Notes: generated from the sequence alone by a model not told the origin. Positions 28,267-36,238 are shown, numbered from the stretch's first letter. The stretch: DNA of 64,000 nt from Yeosuana sp043876835 (GCF_043876835.1 NZ_JBAWJZ010000002.1:62001-126000), one strand, 5' to 3'. Program-made: numbers and translations.

Positions 28267-29940
28267 ATGTGTGGAATTGTATGTGCATTTGATTTAAAAC
28301 AGAAGTCTGAAGATTTAAGACCACAGTTATTGGAAATGTCTAAAAGAATTCGTCATCGTGGTCCAGATTGGAGTGGGATTTACAGTGATGATAAAGCAAT
28401 TATGGCTCATGAGCGCTTAGCTATTGTTGATCCAGCCTCAGGAAAACAACCTCTATTTAGTGATGATAGAAAGCTTATATTGGCCGCAAATGGAGAAATT
28501 TATAACCATCGCGAATTGCGTAAACAATTTGTTGGTAAATATGAGTTTCAAACAGAAAGCGATTGTGAGGTTATATTAGCCTTATATAAAGAGAAAGGTG
28601 TTCATTTTGTTGATGAAATGAATGGTATTTTCGGATTTGCTATTTACGATGTTGAAAAAGATGAGTATTTTATCGCTCGAGATCACATGGGAATTATTCC
28701 ACTTTACATTGGATGGGACCAAAACGGAACATTCTATGTGGCTTCAGAATTAAAAGCCTTGGAAGGTGTTTGTACAAAAATTCAATTATTTCCTCCAGGG
28801 CATTATATGTCAAGTAGAGATGGTGAATTTGTTAAATGGTATAACAGGGAATGGACAGAGTTTGATGCAGTAAAGGATAATGAAACTAGTATTCGGGCAA
28901 TAAAAGAAGCTTTAGAAGCTGCTGTTCACAGACAATTAATGAGTGATGTGCCTTACGGGGTTTTGTTGTCTGGAGGATTAGATTCGTCAGTAACTTCAGC
29001 TATTGCGAAAAAATATGCTGAAAAGAGAATAGAGTCTGATGATACACAAGCAGCATGGTGGCCACAATTACACTCGTTTTCTGTTGGTTTAGAAGGTTCA
29101 CCAGATTTAGCTGCTGCTCGAAAAGTTGCCGACCATATCGGAACTGTTCATCATGAAATTAAATTTACAATTCAAGAAGGCTTAGATGCTATCAGAGATG
29201 TAATATACAATCTTGAAACCTATGACATAACAACAATTCGTGCCAGCACTCCTATGTACTTAATGGCGCGTGTTATTAAATCTATGGGAATAAAAATGGT
29301 ACTTTCTGGAGAAGGAGCAGATGAATTATTTGGAGGCTATTTATATTTTCATAAAGCACCAAACGCTAAAGAATTTCATGAAGAAACTGTTCGTAAATTA
29401 AGTAAACTTCATATGTATGATTGTTTGCGAGCTAATAAAAGTTTAGCTGCTTGGGGAATAGAAGGACGTGTTCCTTTTTTAGATAAGGAATTTATGGATG
29501 TAGCTATGAGAATCAACCCTCAAGATAAAATGATTAACGGAGAACGCATGGAGAAATGGGTTGTTAGAAAAGCGTTTGAAGATATGATTCCTGCAAGTGT
29601 GGCTTGGAGACAAAAAGAACAGTTTAGTGATGGTGTTGGTTACAGCTGGATTGATACTTTAAAAGAAATGGTTGGTAAGGAAATTAGTGATGATCAAATG
29701 AAAAATGCCCATTTCCGATTCCCAATTCAAACACCTCAAAACAAGGAAGAGTTTTATTACCGTTCTATTTTTGAAGAACATTTCCCAAGTGACGCAGCGG
29801 CATTAAGTGTACCTCAAGAGCCAAGTGTTGCTTGTAGTACAAAAATTGCTTTAGAGTGGGATGAAGCTTTTAAAAATATGAACGACCCGAGTGGTAGAGC
29901 AGTTGCAAAAGTACATGATGATGCTTATGTGAAAGCTTAA
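28267..29940 (+). CDS. asnB: Asparagine synthase B (glutamine-hydrolysing)
   Basis: A 557-residue enzyme making asparagine from aspartate, glutamine and ATP. After Met removal, Cys2 (MCGIVCAFD) is the glutaminase nucleophile. The class II amidotransferase domain covers about 1-190, with RHRGPDWSG and NGEIYNH. The synthetase domain follows, with the pyrophosphate-binding loop LSGGLDSS and the SGEGADELFGGY segment. Full length for the family. A terminator follows and an inverted repeat sits in its promoter region. Confidence 0.96.
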   Translation: MCGIVCAFDLKQKSEDLRPQLLEMSKRIRHRGPDWSGIYSDDKAIMAHERLAIVDPASGKQPLFSDDRKLILAANGEIYNHRELRKQFVGKYEFQTESDCEVILALYKEKGVHFVDEMNGIFGFAIYDVEKDEYFIARDHMGIIPLYIGWDQNGTFYVASELKALEGVCTKIQLFPPGHYMSSRDGEFVKWYNREWTEFDAVKDNETSIRAIKEALEAAVHRQLMSDVPYGVLLSGGLDSSVTSAIAKKYAEKRIESDDTQAAWWPQLHSFSVGLEGSPDLAAARKVADHIGTVHHEIKFTIQEGLDAIRDVIYNLETYDITTIRASTPMYLMARVIKSMGIKMVLSGEGADELFGGYLYFHKAPNAKEFHEETVRKLSKLHMYDCLRANKSLAAWGIEGRVPFLDKEFMDVAMRINPQDKMINGERMEKWVVRKAFEDMIPASVAWRQKEQFSDGVGYSWIDTLKEMVGKEISDDQMKNAHFRFPIQTPQNKEEFYYRSIFEEHFPSDAAALSVPQEPSVACSTKIALEWDEAFKNMNDPSGRAVAKVHDDAYVKA

Positions 29941-29964
29941 ATTTTAATACATTTTAGAATAAAG

Positions 29965-29993
29965 AAGATCAATTTTTAATTGGTCTTTTTTAT
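29965..29993 (+). terminator. Intrinsic terminator of asnB
   Basis: A 9-bp stem (29966-29974 with 29978-29986, one G-T pair) with a three-T loop, followed by T-rich sequence. Confidence 0.7.
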
Positions 29994-30223
29994 TTTTTTA
30001 AGTGTTTTATAGGATCTATTTCAGAAAATCACCTATTTAATTTGTTTGAAATATCGCTTCTAAGACATTTTTTAATTTTTCCTAATTTTAAAATTTAAAA
30101 ACAACATCAAAACTTAAATTAAGGCGCTTTTTAGGCGATTTAAGCAACTTTTAAGTAATTAACAAATGTTGATAATTATACAAATGAGTCGATAAAATGC
30201 TTTTTAAAAGGCTGATTATTTCG
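29994..30223. other. Non-coding region upstream of gyrB, no gene seen
   Basis: Part of the 367-base gap between asnB and gyrB. After the asnB terminator the sequence is AT-rich without a convincing reading frame or RNA gene. The only notable structure is a pair of short similar segments (GGCGCTTTTTA and GGCGATTTAA, about 30123-30142). The gyrB promoter and leader hairpin follow and are listed separately. Confidence 0.5.
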
Positions 30224-30231
30224 TATATTTG
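30224..30231 (+). promoter_or_regulatory. -7 element for gyrB
   Basis: TATATTTG matches TAnnTTTG. It lies 76 bases before the gyrB ATG, so the mRNA has a leader of about 70 bases beginning just before the hairpin at 30246. Confidence 0.6.
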
Positions 30232-30245
30232 TTCGTATTCAGAAG

Positions 30246-30267
30246 GATGCAAAAAGCATCTTTTTTT
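30246..30267 (+). promoter_or_regulatory. Hairpin plus T tract in the gyrB leader (possible attenuator)
   Basis: Stem GATGC/GCATC with an A5 loop, followed by seven T residues. It starts about ten bases after the expected transcription start. The form is that of a short intrinsic terminator, placed inside the gyrB 5' leader. Confidence 0.5.
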
Positions 30268-30307
30268 ATGAAGTAAAAAATTTAAATAAACAATATTTAA
30301 TCATAAT

Positions 30308-32257
30308 ATGAGCGAACCTAAGGAAGAGTTTAATAAACACAATTATTCGGCAGATAGTATTCAGGCATTAGAAGGTATGGAGCACGTACGTATGCGTCCA
30401 TCGATGTATATAGGTGATGTTGGTACAAGAGGTTTACACCATTTAGTATATGAAGTGGTTGATAACTCTATTGATGAAGCGCTTGCAGGACATTGTAATA
30501 ATATTACAGTAATAATTAATGAAGATAATTCAATAACTACCGAAGATGATGGACGTGGTATTCCGGTAGATTTACATAAAAAAGAAGGTGTTTCTGCACT
30601 TGAGGTTGTAATGACCAAAATTGGAGCAGGAGGTAAGTTTGATAAAGATTCTTATAAAGTATCTGGAGGATTGCACGGAGTTGGGGTGAGTTGTGTAAAT
30701 GCTTTATCTCAACATTTAAGAGCAACAGTATATAGAGATGGGAAAATTTACGAGCAAGAGTACGAGCGTGGTAAAGCCTTATATCCAGTAAAGCAAATAG
30801 GCACTTCCGATAAACGTGGTACTACAGTTACTTTTACTCCAGATCCTACTATATTTACTCAAACTGTTGAATATAGTTATGATACGCTTGCAAGTAGAAT
30901 GCGCGAATTATCTTTTTTGAACAAAGGAATTATTATTCACTTAACAGATAAACGATCTAAAAAAGATAATGGTGATTTTGAAGGGGAAACGTTTCATTCA
31001 ACAGAAGGTTTGCCAGAATTTATTCGTTTTTTAGATGGTAATAGAGAACCTTTAATGAGAGAAGTTATTTCTTTTGAAGGTGAAAAAAATGGCGTTCCGG
31101 TTGAGGTTGCCATGATTTATAATACATCTTATGCTGAAAACTTACATTCTTATGTAAATAATATAAATACTCATGAAGGTGGTACACATTTAGCAGGGTT
31201 TCGTCGTGGATTAACAATGACCTTAAAGAAATATGCTGATACTTCTGGTTTAACCGATAAACTAAAGTTTGATATTGCAGGAGACGATTTTCGTGAAGGC
31301 CTAACGGCAATTATTTCAGTAAAAGTTCAAGAACCTCAATTTGAAGGTCAAACAAAAACAAAACTTGGGAATAGAGAGGTTTCTGCTTCTGTTAGTCAAG
31401 CGGTTTCTGAAATGTTAAGTGATTATCTTGAAGAACATCCTGATGATGCTAAAATTATAGTTCAAAAGGTTATTCTTGCAGCTCAAGCAAGACATGCGGC
31501 TCAAAAAGCTCGTGAAATGGTTCAGAGAAAGAGCGTTATGAGTATGGGTGGTTTACCTGGTAAACTAAGTGACTGTTCTGAAGAGGATCCATCAAAATGC
31601 GAAGTATTTCTTGTAGAGGGAGATTCAGCGGGTGGAACTGCAAAACAAGGTAGAGATAGAGCGTTTCAAGCAATCCTTCCGTTAAGAGGTAAAATTCTTA
31701 ATGTTGAGAAAGCAATGGTTCATAAAGTATTTGAAAACGAGGAGATAAAAAATATTTTTACGGCATTAGGAGTAACTATTGGTACTGAAGAAGATAGTAA
31801 GGCATTGAATCTTTCAAAGTTGCGTTATCATAAAGTTGTTATTATGTGTGATGCCGATATTGATGGTAGTCACATTGCAACGCTTATTTTAACGTTCTTC
31901 TTTAGATATATGAAAGAACTTATTGAAAACGGTCATATATATATTGCAACTCCTCCTTTATATTTAGTGAAAAAAGGTGCAAAAAAGCAATATGCATGGT
32001 CTGAAAAAGAACGCGATGAGGTAGTTGAAAGTATGGGTGGAAGTGCTGGGATACAAAGATACAAAGGTCTTGGAGAGATGAATGCAGAACAATTATGGGA
32101 TACCACCATGAACCCAGAATTTAGAATTTTAAGACAAGTTCAAATTGATAATGGCTCTGAAGCTGATAGAATTTTCTCTATGCTTATGGGAGATGATGTA
32201 CCGCCTCGTAGAGAGTTTATCGAGAAAAATGCTGTTTATGCAAAAATTGATGCTTAG
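30308..32257 (+). CDS. gyrB: DNA gyrase subunit B
   Basis: A 649-residue ATPase subunit of gyrase, which with GyrA introduces negative supercoils. The GHKL ATPase domain shows VRMRPSMYIGD, DDGRGIPVD and SGGLHGVG. The transducer domain and then the Toprim domain follow, with VEGDSAGG and DADIDGSHI as Mg-binding residues. The C-terminal GyrA-interacting tail has QRYKGLGEMN. This is the short form without the insertion seen in enterobacterial GyrB. It is not next to recF or dnaN here. A bidirectional terminator follows. Confidence 0.98.
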   Translation: MSEPKEEFNKHNYSADSIQALEGMEHVRMRPSMYIGDVGTRGLHHLVYEVVDNSIDEALAGHCNNITVIINEDNSITTEDDGRGIPVDLHKKEGVSALEVVMTKIGAGGKFDKDSYKVSGGLHGVGVSCVNALSQHLRATVYRDGKIYEQEYERGKALYPVKQIGTSDKRGTTVTFTPDPTIFTQTVEYSYDTLASRMRELSFLNKGIIIHLTDKRSKKDNGDFEGETFHSTEGLPEFIRFLDGNREPLMREVISFEGEKNGVPVEVAMIYNTSYAENLHSYVNNINTHEGGTHLAGFRRGLTMTLKKYADTSGLTDKLKFDIAGDDFREGLTAIISVKVQEPQFEGQTKTKLGNREVSASVSQAVSEMLSDYLEEHPDDAKIIVQKVILAAQARHAAQKAREMVQRKSVMSMGGLPGKLSDCSEEDPSKCEVFLVEGDSAGGTAKQGRDRAFQAILPLRGKILNVEKAMVHKVFENEEIKNIFTALGVTIGTEEDSKALNLSKLRYHKVVIMCDADIDGSHIATLILTFFFRYMKELIENGHIYIATPPLYLVKKGAKKQYAWSEKERDEVVESMGGSAGIQRYKGLGEMNAEQLWDTTMNPEFRILRQVQIDNGSEADRIFSMLMGDDVPPRREFIEKNAVYAKIDA

Positions 32258-32271
32258 TAGTCATCATTATT

Positions 32272-32310
32272 AAAAAAAAAGGTTGTCTTCATTAGACAAC
32301 CTTTTTTTTG
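32272..32310. terminator. Bidirectional intrinsic terminator
   Basis: An 8-bp stem (32281-32288 with 32294-32301) with flanking A9 and T8 tracts. It lies between gyrB and the convergent small secreted-protein gene. Confidence 0.9.
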
Positions 32311-32328
32311 TTTAAATAGCTTTTTCAA

Positions 32329-32784
32329 TTAAAACAAACCTAAACTTACACTTGGAGTACTGACCCGTACACTTGTGCTAATTGTATTTCTTCGTGGATA
32401 TCTCTCATAATAATATCTGTCATATCCGTAATAATAAAATGTGGCTTGATGATAATAATAATCACTGTGATGGCAATGATGATCACAATGTGCATAATGA
32501 CTAGCGTAAGCATCCTCTTTACCTTTCATATAAGCTTTGTAAGCTTTTCTATCTTTCTTTTTTAAATTGTTTTCGTAGTTTTGTTGATCCTTCCAAAATG
32601 TTTCTTCTTCAGCTTTAGTTTCGGCACTGAACTGTTGTTCATATTTAGCATCTTCTAAGGCTCTTTTTCTGTAATATGATTCTTTACTGGCTTTTTTTTC
32701 GTTAGAGGCTTCAGGTTTTTGTGCATTTGTTATAAATGATACCCCAAAAGCTAAAATGAACGTTAATGTTTTAAATGATTTCAT
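32329..32784 (-). CDS. Small secreted protein with His/Cys and Tyr-rich tail
   Basis: A 151-residue protein I do not recognise. A signal peptide (ending TNA-Q) precedes a strongly charged, Lys/Glu-rich helical middle (about 22-95). A short segment from about 96 to 130 has seven His and two Cys (HYAHCDHHCHH), then many Tyr and aromatic residues. The C-terminus is Ser/Thr/Val-rich. The His/Cys cluster could bind metal; the Tyr-rich part could be adhesive or structural. Both are inference. Located between gyrB (convergent) and the outer membrane barrel gene, which lies 173 bases away. Confidence 0.7.
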   Translation of the reverse strand: MKSFKTLTFILAFGVSFITNAQKPEASNEKKASKESYYRKRALEDAKYEQQFSAETKAEEETFWKDQQNYENNLKKKDRKAYKAYMKGKEDAYASHYAHCDHHCHHSDYYYHQATFYYYGYDRYYYERYPRRNTISTSVRVSTPSVSLGLF

Positions 32785-32957
32785 AACTTTTAATTTTAAT
32801 ATTATTAATGATTTACTCTAGATGAGCGTTCAGTAATAAGACACTTGAAAAGTTTTTTACCCTATGGAAGTTTTAGATTTTAAATTAGAAAATGATTTGG
32901 AAATAAATTTTGGAAGTGTGCCTACCAGAACGCAATTTTGGGTAACCCTTTTTCGTC

Positions 32958-33524
32958 TTATAAATCAAACCCTAATGAGAATTGCAAAAGTCTGTTTTTA
33001 GGACTTTCTTGGTTGTATACATTTCCCAGTCCTAAAAGATATCTAACCCCAAGTGATAAGCCAGAGTTGGTTTTAAATCCGCCACCAAAATTAATACCCC
33101 AGTCAAAATTGTCTGGATCGTATTCTTTAGTTGAATTAAATAAATTGAAGCTACTATCATACTCCTCTCTATGTGAAATAGCTAAACTAACTTGGGGGCC
33201 GGCTTCTAAAAAGAAGTTTTTGTCTGGATATACTTTTAACAATACAGGTACATTTATATAATTTAGTTTTTGTGTAAAAGTACCACTATTGTCTTTTAAC
33301 TCATATCCTTGTTGTGAGTATGAAATTTCAACTTGAATGGTAGTGATTTCAGATATAAAGGATTCACCATAAAAGCCAACATGAAATCCATGTCTTTTTC
33401 CTGTTTCGGTATCTCCATCAAAACTAACCGATGCCATGTTGTAGCCAAATTTAAGACCAGCATGGGATGTGTTTGGTTTAATGTTTTCTTGTGCTTTTAC
33501 AGAAAAAAAGGCACAAGAAAACAT
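32958..33524 (-). CDS. Outer membrane beta-barrel protein (PorT-like/porin family)
   Basis: At least 188 residues, with alternating beta strands and glycine-rich turns (HAGLKFGYNMASVSF at the start, GGGFKTNSGLSLGVRYLLGLGN and a final FSLGFDL strand). This fits the small eight-stranded barrel family common in Bacteroidota. The first ATG at 33524 leaves a truncated signal peptide (MFSCAFFSVKAQ). Reading upstream in frame gives a complete one beginning with ACG at 33551 (codons for KTTALIFI), with no ATG, GTG or TTG before the upstream stop. The true start is therefore unusual. It follows the metalloprotease gene by 57 bases (30 if ACG is used). Confidence 0.75.
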   Translation of the reverse strand: MFSCAFFSVKAQENIKPNTSHAGLKFGYNMASVSFDGDTETGKRHGFHVGFYGESFISEITTIQVEISYSQQGYELKDNSGTFTQKLNYINVPVLLKVYPDKNFFLEAGPQVSLAISHREEYDSSFNLFNSTKEYDPDNFDWGINFGGGFKTNSGLSLGVRYLLGLGNVYNQESPKNRLLQFSLGFDL

Positions 33525-33581
33525 TATAAATATTAAAGCTGTAGTTTTCGTTGTATTATGATTTAGGGTTTAAAGAATTTT

Positions 33582-34352
33582 TTATTTCCCACCATTTGCT
33601 TGTAAATCAGCAAGGCATTGTGAATCTAGCTGAGGAATACTGCTTGATCCAAGCATGTTACCAATTCCTGACCCAAATTCTGATGCCCAATACATCAAAC
33701 AAGTGTCAACATTGCAATGCTTTTCATGATCCAGGTCTTCGTGAGAACTTTGCATGGGCGACCCAAAATTTGTCAACCCCAAAATATGGCAAAATTCATG
33801 TTCAATAACAGTGGTTTCCAATAGATCTCTTGGAGGCTCAAAATTGTTATTGCTAAAATCATGAACGGTATTTTCAAAAATAACAAACGACGTATTTCTA
33901 TAGGCAGTTCCTATTATAGAACTAGTATCTGTATTTTGGTCTGATTCGCCATCAGTGAAAAAAGCCCAAACTGCAATTTGAGAATCTGTATTATATGCAG
34001 TTCTGTTAGCATCTTCAATATCGCGGATATCTTCTATAGAGTATTGTGATTCACCGGGCGATACTATTGATCTAGTTTGTACACTTACACCATTAGGTTT
34101 ATAGGTTCTTGCCTTAATGAAATTTACAAAATTGTTAATGGCGGTTTGTGTAGGAGCATAACCCTCAACATAGACAACTTCAATAACCATGGAAGTGAAC
34201 GTGTCATCCGATAAAAGATCATGAGCCGATGTTCCAGTTGTTTTTTTATTGGCTATGGTAATATCGGTATTTTTGTCACTTATTTCATTTGTGCTACAAG
34301 ATTGTATTAAAAATAAAAAGAAAAAAATGGCTATTGAGACTTTAAATTTCAT
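33582..34352 (-). CDS. Lipoprotein zinc metalloprotease, metzincin-like
   Basis: A 256-residue lipoprotein (lipobox IQSC). A zinc-protease motif HEFCHILGLTN is present near residue 188. It is followed by a His/Asp-rich loop (SSHEDLDHEKHC) and a C-x4-C-L-M segment that could provide the Met-turn. This order resembles archaemetzincin-type zinc peptidases, though the exact third zinc ligand is not certain. It probably cleaves proteins or peptides outside the inner membrane. Tandem -7 elements and a strong hairpin precede it. It lies between the locus 2 repeat lipoprotein and the small barrel gene, so a link to that surface system is possible but unproven. Confidence 0.8.
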   Translation of the reverse strand: MKFKVSIAIFFFLFLIQSCSTNEISDKNTDITIANKKTTGTSAHDLLSDDTFTSMVIEVVYVEGYAPTQTAINNFVNFIKARTYKPNGVSVQTRSIVSPGESQYSIEDIRDIEDANRTAYNTDSQIAVWAFFTDGESDQNTDTSSIIGTAYRNTSFVIFENTVHDFSNNNFEPPRDLLETTVIEHEFCHILGLTNFGSPMQSSHEDLDHEKHCNVDTCLMYWASEFGSGIGNMLGSSSIPQLDSQCLADLQANGGK

Positions 34353-34391
34353 TGTAATGTATTTTATGACCTGAATTTTAAACTTGTTTTA

Positions 34392-34421
34392 AGAACAGCT
34401 GCCAAAACTGACAGCTGTTCT
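34392..34421 (-). promoter_or_regulatory. Leader hairpin of the metalloprotease gene
   Basis: A perfect 10-bp stem (AGAACAGCTG / CAGCTGTTCT) with a 10-base loop, immediately downstream of the predicted promoter and 40 bases before the ATG. No T tract follows on the minus strand, so it is more likely a 5' stabilising or regulatory stem than a terminator. Confidence 0.5.
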
Positions 34422-34429
34422 ACACATAA

Positions 34430-34446
34430 CAAATGTAGCAAATGTA
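34430..34446 (-). promoter_or_regulatory. Tandem -7 elements for the metalloprotease gene
   Basis: The minus strand contains two copies of TACATTTG nine bases apart (34439-34446 and 34430-34437). Either fits TAnnTTTG, giving two closely spaced possible starts. Confidence 0.5.
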
Positions 34447-34457
34447 CTATTGATTTT

Positions 34458-35510
34458 TTAAATTTGAGATAAAACCAATGTTATAGTAGCATTTGTAGTG
34501 CTTTGTAGAGAGATTGAACTTTCAGAATAGCTAGTTACTTTCCAGGTTTCATTCAATAACTCAAAAGAGGCATTTCCAGAAAAAGTCAATTTTAAAAACA
34601 CTTCAAGATCTGATGTCACTTCGTATGTTCCTTCTACGTCATTAATGGTTGTGTTTAAGATATTATGTGCTGTACATGATAAATCGTTTGCAAAATCTAC
34701 GCTGTAATTTGCATAATCGTTAGCCGTATCAACACCGGCAGAAACAAATGACTTTACTTTAAATGCCCCATCAACCAGTATGGTTCCCAACGAGTTGGCA
34801 TTATTTTTAGCATCATCTTTAGCGGCGTCATTAGATAAACACTCAGTAATTCTAGATTGTAAATCCATATCACTTGTTATTTCAATAACAGTATTGTTTT
34901 CACCTTTTAGGGTCGCTGTTATTGGGTAGTTTATAGAAAACAACTCATCATTGCCAAAGTCTTTCATAAAGGTGTATAGATCTTCATTAGAACCAATTAC
35001 AACACTGCCTGTTTGATCTAAATTTAAATTATAGGTTAAAACAGTGATAGGAAAATCTATATCCAAACAATTAATGGCAAAGTCTCCTGCGTTCTCAGCT
35101 TCTGAACAGGCATTAGCCAATGCATCGTATTCTGCTTGATTTGCGATTTCCACTTCTGTATAGTTGCTTAACCTTACAGATAATGGGAATTGAAAAACAA
35201 TTTCATCATTGTTGAACTGGCTAAGTAGGTTTAAAACTAAACTGTAATTGGCTTCACTAATTAAGGTTACTTTTGTGCCATTAACCGTTGCAGTAACAGG
35301 GAATAAAATAGAAGAACAAGACATGCCGTCTAAAAAATCGTCAAAACTACCATCGTACATAGATGAGCGTTCTAGGTTACTAGCGGTTTGAGAATTTGCA
35401 TTGTTAGTGTTTGGGTTTTGACCGTTTTCTGTGTCCATTTCATTTTGACACGAGGTTAATCCTATAAAAGACATTAATAAGATTGCGGTAATAAATTTTA
35501 AATTTTTCAT
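34458..35510 (-). CDS. Repeat lipoprotein with four short repeats and one lipocalin-like domain (locus 2)
   Basis: A 350-residue lipoprotein (lipobox LTSC, Cys21), paralogous to the 578-residue lipoprotein at 16307. After an Asn/Ser-rich linker come four F-P-V/I/L-T/S-core repeats (about 68-100, 106-135, 150-185, 193-225). Cys65, Cys135, Cys148 and Cys224 lie at nearly the same spacing as in the paralogue. A single C-terminal lipocalin-like beta domain (about 240-350) follows, against three in the paralogue. Asp-rich linkers are shorter here. Divergent from sigma/fecR/receptor, with the candidate ECF promoter 61 bases upstream. No known family recognised; presumed surface or periplasmic component of the receptor system. 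Confidence 0.85.
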   Translation of the reverse strand: MKNLKFITAILLMSFIGLTSCQNEMDTENGQNPNTNNANSQTASNLERSSMYDGSFDDFLDGMSCSSILFPVTATVNGTKVTLISEANYSLVLNLLSQFNNDEIVFQFPLSVRLSNYTEVEIANQAEYDALANACSEAENAGDFAINCLDIDFPITVLTYNLNLDQTGSVVIGSNEDLYTFMKDFGNDELFSINYPITATLKGENNTVIEITSDMDLQSRITECLSNDAAKDDAKNNANSLGTILVDGAFKVKSFVSAGVDTANDYANYSVDFANDLSCTAHNILNTTINDVEGTYEVTSDLEVFLKLTFSGNASFELLNETWKVTSYSESSISLQSTTNATITLVLSQI

Positions 35511-35547
35511 GATAATAATTTTTTGGGTTTATTTAATTCTTTTTCAC

Positions 35548-35562
35548 AGCGATTTTTTCGCT
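35548..35562 (-). promoter_or_regulatory. Small hairpin at the 5' end of the locus 2 lipoprotein mRNA
   Basis: Stem AGCGA/TCGCT with a five-base loop, starting about 10 bases downstream of the ECF promoter's downstream box. A possible 5' stabilising stem; short and therefore tentative. Confidence 0.3.
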
Positions 35563-35571
35563 TTCTGTATT

Positions 35572-35601
35572 TAAGACCCCTATGCTTAAATTTACCCTAT
35601 A
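35572..35601 (-). promoter_or_regulatory. Candidate ECF-sigma promoter upstream of the locus 2 lipoprotein
   Basis: The minus strand reads TAGGG, then GGTCTTA with 18 bases between TAGG and GTCTTA, identical spacing to the other three sites. It ends 61 bases before the ATG. Confidence 0.7.
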
Positions 35602-35676
35602 ATTTTTGTTATTTTTTTTGATATAAATATATAAAGCATTGATTTTTAGTCAAATAATTATTATGTTTTTATTTTA

Positions 35677-35684
35677 TATTTTTG
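35677..35684 (+). promoter_or_regulatory. Housekeeping -7 element for the locus 2 sigma gene
   Basis: TATTTTTG fits TAnnTTTG, 25 bases before the sigma ATG. The sigma gene therefore appears to use the housekeeping factor, not the ECF promoter. Confidence 0.5.
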
Positions 35685-35709
35685 TGCTAATCTACTTTAT
35701 TAAAAACTT

Positions 35710-36231
35710 ATGGATAGCCCAAAGCATAAACTTTGTGAAGAATCTTATTTTAACTCGTTTTATTTAGAACATATTCAGTCTGCCAATAATTTTGCATTTT
35801 ATAAATGTGGAGATAAAGCTATTTCTTTAGACTTTGTTCAGGATGCTTTTGTTAAAATTTGGGAGAACTGTTCCAAAATTGACTTTACCAAAGCAAAAAC
35901 CTATTTATTTACTACCGTTAATAATATGTTTTTAAATACAGTGCGACATGAAAAGGTTGTTATGAGCTATGCAAAAGAAGTGCCTTATATGGATAAAACA
36001 AATCTGAGTCCTGAGTATTTAATGGAAGAAGATGAGTTTAAGAAGAAATTACTTTTAGCTATTTCAAGTTTGAAAGAAGAGCAACGCGAGGTGTTTTTAT
36101 TGAATAGAATGGAAGATAAGAAATATAGGGAGATTGCAGAATTACTAAATATTTCACAAAAAACAGTTGAAAAAAGAATGTCTGCCGCATTAAAAATATT
36201 ACGTGAGAAAGTAGAAGAAATTAAAATTTAA
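35710..36231 (+). CDS. RNA polymerase ECF sigma factor, FecI type (locus 2)
   Basis: A 173-residue ECF sigma factor. Region 2 has the FVQDAFVKIWENCSKI helix and TTVNNMFLNTVRHEKVV. Region 4 has EEQREVFLLNRMEDKKYREIAELLNIS followed by the KTVEKRMSAALKIL recognition helix. Closely similar to the sigma at 15678 along its whole length, with the recognition helix especially alike. It is divergent from the repeat lipoprotein by 199 bases and is followed by fecR after 58 bases holding a candidate target promoter. Confidence 0.95.
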   Translation: MDSPKHKLCEESYFNSFYLEHIQSANNFAFYKCGDKAISLDFVQDAFVKIWENCSKIDFTKAKTYLFTTVNNMFLNTVRHEKVVMSYAKEVPYMDKTNLSPEYLMEEDEFKKKLLLAISSLKEEQREVFLLNRMEDKKYREIAELLNISQKTVEKRMSAALKILREKVEEIKI

Positions 36232-36238
36232 CTTTTAC

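Noticed and set aside
30160..30200. Possible DnaA boxes or replication origin upstream of gyrB
   Set aside because: No TTATCCACA-like repeats are visible, and dnaA and dnaN are not adjacent.
32864..33001. A 45-codon ATG frame on the plus strand upstream of the small secreted-protein gene
   Set aside because: The peptide looks plausible in composition, but it overlaps the 3' end of the barrel gene on the other strand, has no promoter match and no recognisable domain.
32938..33261. A plus-strand open frame of 107 codons opposite the barrel protein gene
   Set aside because: It is the antisense shadow of a gene with a clear barrel pattern.
33551..33808. A plus-strand open frame of 85 codons opposite the metalloprotease
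   Set aside because: It is antisense to the zinc-motif coding region and shows no independent features.
34392..34421. The ten-base-pair stem as a terminator for the locus 2 lipoprotein
   Set aside because: No T tract follows on the minus strand, and it lies downstream of two promoter-like elements for the next gene, so a leader stem is a better reading.
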